Both the position numbers and the translations under genes were made by a program. A stretch of DNA of 11,517 bases, taken from an uncultured Clostridiaceae bacterium (lineage in GTDB: Bacteria; Bacillota; Clostridia; Oscillospirales; Ruminococcaceae). Shown here in pieces: positions 6,229 to 11,517 of the stretch. The stretch is taken from contig CAMKFY010000026.1 of NCBI GenBank assembly GCA_946411985.1, forward strand, positions 1 through 11,517, read 5' to 3'. The notes under the pieces are model-generated. The model saw only the letters and a list, made by a program, of their open reading frames with translations, was not told the DNA's origin and did not search any database. Numbering within the stretch: position 1 is the stretch's first letter; each line of letters starts with the position of its first letter.

Positions 6229-6681
6229 CTATAACTTCAAAACCATACCAATATAACCACTGTTTTTAAAATTCAAATTTTCATAAAATTTTATACCACT
6301 AGCATTTGCTCTAGTAACTTCCAATTTTACAACCTTAGCGTTATCTTCATACTCTTTTAAAAGCCACTTTATAAAATATCTACCAACGCCAGCACCACGG
6401 GCATATTCCTTCACATACAAATCTTCTAAAAATACACACATCCCACCCAAACTAGTGCTATAACTGTAAGCTAAAAAAGCATAACCCACCACACTAAGTT
6501 TATATTCCAATATTAAACACCTGCAAAATTTAGAACCGCTAACAACATTGTTAAAGTTTGAAATTGCAACATCCTCACTATAACTGCAAACAGTAGCATT
6601 GCTATTAAATAAACCCCTCGCCATACCTAAATATTCATGCCTATCACTGTGCTTAATATCTCGTATAATAATATTTTCCAA
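6229..6681 (-). CDS. GNAT family N-acetyltransferase, substrate unknown
   Basis: This 150-residue single-domain protein has the Gcn5-related fold. The acetyl-CoA binding loop is RGAGVG at 95-100, after the strand LEDLYV (85-90). NASGIKFYENLNF (126-138) provides the usual general-acid tyrosine (133). LEDLYVKEYARG resembles the polyamine/diamine acetyltransferase subgroup, but that is a weak hint. It starts at TTG, with GGAGG 12 bases upstream; an in-frame stop lies a few codons before, so no longer form exists, and the spacing is a little long. It lies 34 bases after the aminopeptidase and 83 before hom, so it is probably co-transcribed. A role in amino-acid or peptide metabolism is only suggested by context. 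Confidence 0.8.
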   Translation of the reverse strand: MENIIIRDIKHSDRHEYLGMARGLFNSNATVCSYSEDVAISNFNNVVSGSKFCRCLILEYKLSVVGYAFLAYSYSTSLGGMCVFLEDLYVKEYARGAGVGRYFIKWLLKEYEDNAKVVKLEVTRANASGIKFYENLNFKNSGYIGMVLKL

Positions 6682-6715
6682 TATATATTACGTCCTCCAA
6701 AAACAACAGATATGC

Positions 6716-8113
6716 TTAATCTTGAACAAAAAATACATGTATTGCTCTATAGTTTTCATAAACATCCACCTTAGAAGAAAGCTCAAATGGAGAATGCATA
6801 GAAAGCAAAGGCACCCCAACATCTATAACATCCATATTTAATTTAGCCACAAACATAGCAACAGTGCCACCGCCACCTGCATCTATTCTGCCTATCTCGC
6901 CTGGCTGCCACACAACTCCATTTTTATCTAGCAACCTAGTAAATTTATCTGTAAATTCACTTGACGCATCTGAAGCGTAGGCCTTCCCTGCCCTACCAGT
7001 ATATTTTGTTATTATTGTGCCATAACCTAAATGTGCACAGTTGCTAAACTCAAAAACGTCTTTATAATTTGGGTCATACGCCGAACCAACATCAGCAGAC
7101 ACACACTCAGAGTTTGATAGTATATCTCGCGCGCTAACATTAAACATTTCGCCCAAATCTTCAACAAAATATTTAAAGAAGTTACACTCCATACCAGTAT
7201 TGCCACAACTGCCTATTTCCTCCTTATCGGCTAACATTGTAACAATTGTGTTATTTGGAACAGATTTAACATCTAAAATAGCCCTTAAAGCATTGTAGGC
7301 ACACACCCTATCATCCTGACCATAAGACCCAACTATGCTGCCATCAAAACCTATATCTCGAGCCTTAAAAGCAGGCACCACCTCAAGCTCAGCAGACAAG
7401 AAATCTCTTTCTGTTATACCATATTTTTCGTTTAATATTTTTAAAATATTAAGCTTTACCATTTCACTCTCACCGTCACTTTTGAAAGGACGAGAACCAA
7501 TAACCACATTCAAACTTTCGCCTTCAATAAACTCACTAGCAGCTTTTTTCATTTGGTTTGTAGAAAGGTGTGGCAGAAGGTCACTAATGCAAAAAGCCAC
7601 CTCCCCCTCTTTTTCACCTATAGATATGTATACCTTCTCACCGTTAGATTTGAATATAACTCCATGCAAAGCTAAAGGCATAGCAGGCCATTGATATTTT
7701 TTTATTCCACCGTAATAATGAGTTTTAAAATATGCCATATCATCATCTTCAAAAACAGGGTTTGGTTTTAAATCCAACCTTGGAGAATCTATATGAGCAA
7801 CAGCAAACTTTATTCCTTCTTTAATTGGCTTCTTACCAAATATTACAAGCACTACATTCTTATCTCTATTTAACAAATAAGCTTTATCTCCTGGCTCATA
7901 CTTTTTACTTTTAGAGAACGGCTTAAAGCCTTCTTTTTCCGCCAATTCCACAGAATATTTACAAGCTTCCCTTTCAGTTTTGCAGCTATCCAAAAACACC
8001 TTATAAAGCTCACAATACTCATCAACGCTCTTAACAAGTTCGCTTGATAGCCTTACACTCCCATTCTTACGCTGGTTAAATAGTTGCTCCTTCAACTTTT
8101 TTATTTCTGACAT
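6716..8113 (-). CDS. apeA: M18 family aminopeptidase (aspartyl aminopeptidase-like)
   Basis: This is a metallo-aminopeptidase of family M18 that removes N-terminal residues (often acidic) from peptides in the cytoplasm, usually as a large oligomer with two metal ions per active site. The 465-residue protein shows the metal ligands in order: His107 in AHIDSPR, Asp267/268 in SYGQDDR, Glu298-Glu299 in DKEEIG, Asp341 in SADVGSA and His440 in MHSPFE. The glycine-rich DAGGGGTVAMF (412-422) is also typical. The length is normal for the bacterial family. The start is the ATG at 8113 with AAAGGGG eight bases upstream; a TTG six codons earlier overlaps that site. It is the first gene of the long train and has its own promoter (8156-8184). 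The gene symbol follows common clostridial usage. Confidence 0.93.
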   Translation of the reverse strand: MSEIKKLKEQLFNQRKNGSVRLSSELVKSVDEYCELYKVFLDSCKTEREACKYSVELAEKEGFKPFSKSKKYEPGDKAYLLNRDKNVVLVIFGKKPIKEGIKFAVAHIDSPRLDLKPNPVFEDDDMAYFKTHYYGGIKKYQWPAMPLALHGVIFKSNGEKVYISIGEKEGEVAFCISDLLPHLSTNQMKKAASEFIEGESLNVVIGSRPFKSDGESEMVKLNILKILNEKYGITERDFLSAELEVVPAFKARDIGFDGSIVGSYGQDDRVCAYNALRAILDVKSVPNNTIVTMLADKEEIGSCGNTGMECNFFKYFVEDLGEMFNVSARDILSNSECVSADVGSAYDPNYKDVFEFSNCAHLGYGTIITKYTGRAGKAYASDASSEFTDKFTRLLDKNGVVWQPGEIGRIDAGGGGTVAMFVAKLNMDVIDVGVPLLSMHSPFELSSKVDVYENYRAIHVFFVQD

Positions 8114-8417
8114 TTTAATAACCCCTTTCAATATTCATTTTCTGAAGTTTGAGCTATTATAACTCTAATTAGATAAATATTCAATATCTACAAAAGATAT
8201 TTTTAAATATTTTTAAATTTTTTCAAACAAATATTAAAATTATAATATATTAAACTAATACGTTTTCTTGCATATTCAACCAAAAACCTTTTAATATAAA
8301 AATATTTAAACTATATCTAAAATTTATAGTTAAACGTTAAAAATTGCAAAATATATGCATATTTATAGAGTTATAACTAATTTTTTTAACAATTTAACGC
8401 CAACTTACGCTATTTAA
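8114..8417. other. Very AT-rich gap between two gene units
   Basis: No gene is seen here. The gap holds the aminopeptidase promoter (8156-8184), A/T runs such as repeated ATATTTTTAA near 8199-8225, an AT-only inverted repeat near 8309-8335 and a 10-bp palindrome AGTTATAACT at 8369-8378. After the coaE stop a weak five-pair stem (near 8398-8413) could help end the prfA-tsaC-coaE transcript, but it has no T-tract. No clear terminator is visible. Confidence 0.5.
8156..8184 (-). promoter_or_regulatory. Sigma-A-like promoter of the aminopeptidase-threonine gene train
   Basis: The minus strand reads TTGAAT, 17 bases, then a perfect TATAAT. The expected start is near 8149, giving a leader of about 35 bases that holds the AAAGGGG site. 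No comparably good promoter is seen between this and the acyl-CoA synthetase, so the six genes may form one transcript. Confidence 0.7.
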
Positions 8418-8999
8418 TTAATTTTTCTTTGCGGCAGAAGAAAAAACATTAAAAAAACCGCCACGTAGAATATTAACGTCGCCACAATTTTGTAGTATTA
8501 TATTACCCCTATCCACATAAAAAGAATTACTTGGCTGAGACGCTATTCTTTTTAAAGCTGCGTGCCTTGAAATCTTATCTCTGGCAATAATTCTATTTAA
8601 CCTAATTTTTAAGTTAGACAATATAACAACTTTAAAATTACAAAAAACATCCGCACCACTTTCAAAAAGCGTTGGAGCATCTATAGCAATATGTTTAAAA
8701 TTGCCCTTTTTTATTACAGAATAGATATGCCTAAGCACATAAGGGTTTACAATTTTAGAAAGCTTTAATAGCGCACACCTATTTGAAAAAACAAAATTTG
8801 AAAGCTTTAACTTGTTAACAACTCCACCTTCCACCGCAAAAGAAAATTCTCTTTCAATATCTCCCACTAAAAACTTATTTTCTTTATATAAATTTTTCAC
8901 TATAACATCCGCATCTAAAACATGAAAGCCTTTTTCTTTAAGATATTTACTAAATAAAGATTTACCCGAGCCAGTAGGCCCTGTTACGCCAACAATCAT
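8418..8999 (-). CDS. coaE: Dephospho-CoA kinase
   Basis: It phosphorylates the 3'-hydroxyl of dephospho-CoA, the last step of CoA synthesis. The 193-residue P-loop kinase has GPTGSGKS at 7-14, DAD at 29-31, the LFE of the substrate lid at 111-113 and ARD near 139-141, followed by RIASQ; all are typical and the length is normal. GAGG lies seven bases before the ATG. It is the third gene of the prfA-tsaC-coaE unit, 26 bases after tsaC. CoA is also the co-substrate of the acyl-CoA synthetase further along, but no functional link is needed to explain the neighbourhood. Confidence 0.93.
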   Translation of the reverse strand: MIVGVTGPTGSGKSLFSKYLKEKGFHVLDADVIVKNLYKENKFLVGDIEREFSFAVEGGVVNKLKLSNFVFSNRCALLKLSKIVNPYVLRHIYSVIKKGNFKHIAIDAPTLFESGADVFCNFKVVILSNLKIRLNRIIARDKISRHAALKRIASQPSNSFYVDRGNIILQNCGDVNILRGGFFNVFSSAAKKN

Positions 9000-9025
9000 A
9001 CAACACCCTCTTTGTAAAAAAGCAA

Positions 9026-9682
9026 CTAATTAATAAAAATAGCGTCTTTTAACACTTCTCTCAACCTCTCTTTAGTTACTGCGCCAAGCCTTAATATTTT
9101 AACATTAGAACCTTGCAGAAATATTATTGTAGACTCTTTGCCAATTTCACTAACTCCCCCATTAACAACAGCTCTAATCTTAAATTCTAGTGCACTGTAA
9201 ACACTAAAGGCGTTAACAAAGCTGCCACGCCCCGATATGTTTGCAGAAGGAATAACTAAAGGGCTGCCCACCATGCTTGTTATTTTTTTTAAAATAGAGT
9301 TTGAAGAAAACCTAACAGCCACAGTAGAGCCTCCCGCAGTAACCAAATTTGAAACACAACTTTTTTTTTGCACCACCACAGTTAACGGGCCAGGCCAAAA
9401 TTTTTCGAATATGGTTTGCAACAATTTAGAGCTACTAAAACTAAGCTTATAGAACATATCTAAACTGCTGATATTGCAAATTAGCGGTTTATTTAAAGGC
9501 CTATTTTTTGCTCTAAATACTTTATACACAGCCTCATCGCAAAAAGCGTCTGCAGCCAAACCATAAACAGTTTCTGTTGGCAAAGCCACAACCTCGCCTT
9601 TTTTTAGAAAAAATGCACATTTTAAAAGATTTGCTTCTGTTGGCGGTAAAAAATATGTTTTCATAGCAAAGCTACTCTTCAT
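9026..9682 (-). CDS. tsaC: L-threonylcarbamoyladenylate synthase (YrdC/Sua5 domain)
   Basis: It makes threonylcarbamoyl-AMP from threonine, bicarbonate and ATP, the first step of the t6A modification of ANN-decoding tRNAs. The 218-residue protein has PTETVYGLAADA from 35, KNRP at 59-62 and NKPL at 64-67, FWPGPLT at 95-101, PSANISG at 145-151 and ESTII at 183-187. It is the short form, without the extra C-terminal Sua5 domain. The start is not settled. The ATG at 9682 overlaps the end of prfA by 11 bases and has only AAGG ten bases upstream; the ATG at 9664, seven bases after the prfA stop, has GAAGAG upstream and gives 212 residues. The overlap or near-overlap points to coupled translation with prfA. 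The equivalent Bacillus gene is ywlC. Confidence 0.92.
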   Translation of the reverse strand: MKSSFAMKTYFLPPTEANLLKCAFFLKKGEVVALPTETVYGLAADAFCDEAVYKVFRAKNRPLNKPLICNISSLDMFYKLSFSSSKLLQTIFEKFWPGPLTVVVQKKSCVSNLVTAGGSTVAVRFSSNSILKKITSMVGSPLVIPSANISGRGSFVNAFSVYSALEFKIRAVVNGGVSEIGKESTIIFLQGSNVKILRLGAVTKERLREVLKDAIFIN

Positions 9683-10754
9683 GAACAGAAAGCCTTAGAG
9701 CTTGGTCTGCTAAGGTGAGCCCGTCAATTATTTCGTCTAGCTCGCCATTCATTATTTGGTCTATGCAATACAAACTAAGCCCTATTCTATGGTCTGTTAC
9801 TCTTCTTTGTGGAAAGTTATATGTTCTTATTCGCTCAGAACGGTCTCCTGTGCCAACCTGTATTCTTCGTTCACTTGCAATTTTTTCCTGAGCTTCCTTT
9901 TGCGCCTGCTCATATAGCTTGCTACGCAATATCTTCATGGCTTTCTCCTTATTTTTAAACTGACTACGTTCATCTTGGCATTCCACCACCAAGCCAGTTG
10001 GAATATATGTGAGCCTTATGGCAGACTCTGTTTTATTTATATGTTGGCCTCCTGCGCCACTTGCCCTGAAGGTGTCCACCTGTATATCACTAGGGTTTAA
10101 ATTAAACTCTATTTCATCTGCTTCAGGCAACACAGCCACAGTAACAGTTGAAGTGTGTATTCTGCCTTGTGCTTCTGTTTCTGGCACACGCTGCACTCTA
10201 TGAACGCCACTTTCAAATTTAAGCCTAGAATAAGCGCCACTGCCTTTAACTTCAAAGCTCACCTCTTTAAAGCCACCAATACCCGTTTCATTAGCATTTA
10301 GAAACTCAATCTGCCAACCTTTTTTTTCAGCATACATTGTATACATTCTATAAAGGTCTCCCGAAAACAAAGCAGCCTCCTCCCCGCCTGCTCCACCTCT
10401 TATTTCTATTATAACGTTCTTTTCATCGTTTGGGTCTTTAGGCAGCAACAACAACTTAAGCTCTTGAGCCAAGCTTTTCAACTTAACCTCACTTTCTTCG
10501 TATTGCTGTTTTACCATTTCTTTAAAATCTTTTTCCAGCCCACCGTCTTTTAACAGTTCTTTTGCCTCTTCATGTTCACTTTTAAACCTTTCATACCTCT
10601 TGTAACACTCCACAACAGGCTCTAGATTTTTTAATTCTTTCATAAGACTTTTATATTTATTAATATCACTTAAAATGTTAGGATTTGATATATCTTTATT
10701 AATTTTTTCAAACCTAGCCTTAGCGTCATCTAACTTTTCAAACATATCTGCCAC
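9672..10754 (-). CDS. prfA: Peptide chain release factor 1 (RF1)
   Basis: It recognises UAA and UAG stop codons in the ribosomal A site and triggers peptide release. The 360-residue protein has the RF1-type P-x-T tripeptide as PET (191-193), directly before EAQGRIHTSTVTVAVLPE, rather than the SPF of RF2. The catalytic GGQ is at 235-237 in GAGGQHINKTES. The N-terminal helical domain and total length are normal. It starts at GTG, with AAGGAG 12 bases upstream; an ATG three codons later would be 21 bases from that site. It is the first gene of the prfA-tsaC-coaE unit with its own promoter (10794-10823). The gene for the methylase that modifies the GGQ glutamine, prmC, is not adjacent. Confidence 0.96.
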   Translation of the reverse strand: MADMFEKLDDAKARFEKINKDISNPNILSDINKYKSLMKELKNLEPVVECYKRYERFKSEHEEAKELLKDGGLEKDFKEMVKQQYEESEVKLKSLAQELKLLLLPKDPNDEKNVIIEIRGGAGGEEAALFSGDLYRMYTMYAEKKGWQIEFLNANETGIGGFKEVSFEVKGSGAYSRLKFESGVHRVQRVPETEAQGRIHTSTVTVAVLPEADEIEFNLNPSDIQVDTFRASGAGGQHINKTESAIRLTYIPTGLVVECQDERSQFKNKEKAMKILRSKLYEQAQKEAQEKIASERRIQVGTGDRSERIRTYNFPQRRVTDHRIGLSLYCIDQIMNGELDEIIDGLTLADQALRLSVHEE

Positions 10755-10793
10755 TGTTTCTAAAAGCTCCTTTACAAATATAACATTATTGTA

Positions 10794-10823
10794 ATTATAT
10801 CATCCGCCGAACATAAAACGCAA
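10794..10823 (-). promoter_or_regulatory. Promoter of the prfA-tsaC-coaE unit (extended -10)
   Basis: The minus strand reads TTGCGT, 18 bases, then TATAAT preceded by TGA, so it has an extended -10 (TGnTATAAT). The expected start near 10787 gives a leader of about 33 bases. It is back to back with the bacterioferritin-like gene's promoter. Confidence 0.6.
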
Positions 10824-10858
10824 CATATACTAAAAATAAAAAATATAATAATCACCTC

Positions 10859-10887
10859 AAATGTATAAATATATTTTTTAAATGTAT
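10859..10887. repeat. Two AAATGTAT repeats 21 bases apart, beside a promoter
   Basis: AAATGTAT occurs at 10859-10866 and 10880-10887, two helical turns apart. The second copy touches the -35 box of the plus-strand promoter. This is the geometry of a regulator binding one DNA face, but in such AT-rich sequence it may be chance. Confidence 0.3.
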
Positions 10888-10915
10888 TGATTTTTAAAAA
10901 TATATATTATATAAT
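10887..10915 (+). promoter_or_regulatory. Promoter of the bacterioferritin-like gene
   Basis: TTGATT (10887-10892), a 17-base spacer, then a perfect TATAAT (10910-10915). The expected start is near 10922, 19 bases before the chosen ATG. Because the promoter covers the in-frame codons upstream, it rules out the longer reading of the gene. Confidence 0.65.
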
Positions 10916-10940
10916 GCTCAAAAGAAAGAGGTGTAAAAGT

Positions 10941-11426
10941 ATGGAAGAAAAAAATTTATTGGAAGGTTTACAAGAATTAGTAGTAGGGCTTTTGAAGCAA
11001 GTTAACGCGCGTATTATAGAATGCGAAATATTTAAATATAAAGGTTTTTCAAAATTAGAAGCAAAATATAACGAACACCTAGAAGAAGAGATGAAATATC
11101 TAAAAGAAGCGGTATCGCATATTATAAAACTTAAAGGCACAGCAAATTTAAATATAGCAGAAAGCAGAGAAACAAGCCTTAAAGACGCAAATGAATGCAA
11201 AATTTATGAAGACCCTGTAGAATATTTAAAAAGCGAATTTGAAAAATCTAAAAATGGACTTTGTTGGTTAAAAGAACTAATAAAAAAAGCAGAAGGAAAG
11301 TATTCCACATACTGTTTTTTAGTTGAATATTATAAAGATGAAGAGCAAGATATGGAATGGACAAAATGTCAACTAGAATTAATAAAAACTATAGGCAAAG
11401 AAAATTGGCTTATAAATCAAATTTAA
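10941..11426 (+). CDS. Bacterioferritin-like protein with incomplete di-iron site
   Basis: The 161-residue, mainly helical protein aligns by eye along its length with bacterioferritin. The clearest stretch is the C-terminus, where KDEEQDMEWTKCQLELI (132-148) and GKENWLINQI (152-161) match the family's RDEEGHIDWLETELDLI and QNYLQAQI. The helix-B motif is EEMKYLKE, where bacterioferritin has DEMKHADR. Three of the six usual iron ligands are kept (Glu50, Glu101, Glu134). Three appear changed: helix-A Glu to Leu17, the first His to Tyr53, the second His to Asp137. The Met that binds heme in bacterioferritin is present (Met51). The ATG at 10941 has AGAGG nine bases upstream and follows a strong promoter. 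It may bind or store iron differently, or act as a non-catalytic subunit; this is inference from a hand alignment. Confidence 0.7.
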   Translation: MEEKNLLEGLQELVVGLLKQVNARIIECEIFKYKGFSKLEAKYNEHLEEEMKYLKEAVSHIIKLKGTANLNIAESRETSLKDANECKIYEDPVEYLKSEFEKSKNGLCWLKELIKKAEGKYSTYCFLVEYYKDEEQDMEWTKCQLELIKTIGKENWLINQI

Positions 11427-11517
11427 TTTTAAATTTGTCTATATTATAAAAATTAATGAATTATATGAAGAAGAGGTAGCTTTAATAGTTAAAGAGATAT
11501 TAAAGCAGCGTTTGGAA
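11416..11517 (+). CDS. Open frame running off the right end, start not found
   Basis: After an in-frame TAA at 11413-11415 the plus strand stays open to the window end (34 codons), one frame off from the bacterioferritin-like gene. The readable part is INELYEEEVALIVKEILKQ, which looks like an amphipathic helix with ordinary codon use. No ATG, GTG or ribosome binding site is seen in this frame; TTG occurs only as the second-last codon. It may start at a rare codon such as ATT (11452), may be a broken gene, or may be chance. I do not recognise it. Confidence 0.25.
   Translation, partial: MKFNFKFVYIIKINELYEEEVALIVKEILKQRLE

Noticed and set aside
10907..11200. 97-codon minus-strand frame opposite the bacterioferritin-like gene
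   Set aside because: It is antisense to a gene with a strong promoter and ribosome binding site and clear family similarity.
11418..11437. 8-9 bp hairpin over the stop of the bacterioferritin-like gene as terminator
   Set aside because: The stem is almost all A-T with a two-to-four base loop and no T-tract; too weak to call.

Overview
This window comes from a low-GC, AT-rich bacterial chromosome. It looks like a Firmicute, most likely from the Clostridia. The signs are strong GGAGG/AAAGGAG-type ribosome binding sites, sigma-A-like promoters, heavy use of ATA, AGA and TTA codons, a two-ACT aspartokinase with a Bacillus-type internal start, an M18 aminopeptidase of the clostridial type, and a prfA-tsaC pair. 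TGA is used as a stop (end of the acyl-CoA synthetase) and tryptophans are TGG, so the standard bacterial code applies. I see no rRNA, tRNA, insertion sequence or CRISPR array. The species assignment is inference.

Layout. Positions 1-866 are mostly free of conventional genes but dense in signals. They hold a possible gene tail at the left edge, several inverted repeats, two minus-strand promoter candidates, a structured leader, and a 31-residue amphipathic peptide gene (332-427, minus) with an excellent ribosome binding site. A 15-bp perfect hairpin (867-909) then closes a long minus-strand gene train. Read in its own direction that train is: M18 aminopeptidase (8113-6716, own promoter at 8156-8184), GNAT acetyltransferase, homoserine dehydrogenase, homoserine kinase, aspartokinase, AMP-forming acyl-CoA synthetase. 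A second minus-strand unit lies upstream, again with its own promoter (10794-10823): prfA (release factor 1), tsaC (tRNA t6A synthesis), coaE (last step of CoA synthesis). A very AT-rich 304-base gap (8114-8417) separates the two units. On the right, a divergent plus-strand promoter drives a bacterioferritin-like protein (10941-11426). A further open frame runs off the right end.

How the genes fit together. LysC, Hom and ThrB are three steps of the aspartate-to-threonine route: aspartate to aspartyl phosphate, aspartate semialdehyde to homoserine, and homoserine to phosphohomoserine. The genes asd and thrC are not in the window, and thrC is missing from its common place between hom and thrB. 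PrfA and TsaC are translation functions that are often neighbours, but prmC, commonly next to prfA, is absent here.

The most unusual parts are four. The first is the small amphipathic, lysine-tailed peptide behind a long leader with nested hairpins; it resembles phenol-soluble-modulin/delta-toxin-like or type I toxin peptides. The second is the bacterioferritin-like protein, which appears to have lost about half of its di-iron ligands. The third is the internal aspartokinase beta-subunit start with its own ribosome binding site. The fourth is the weak C-terminal ACT-like region of homoserine dehydrogenase.
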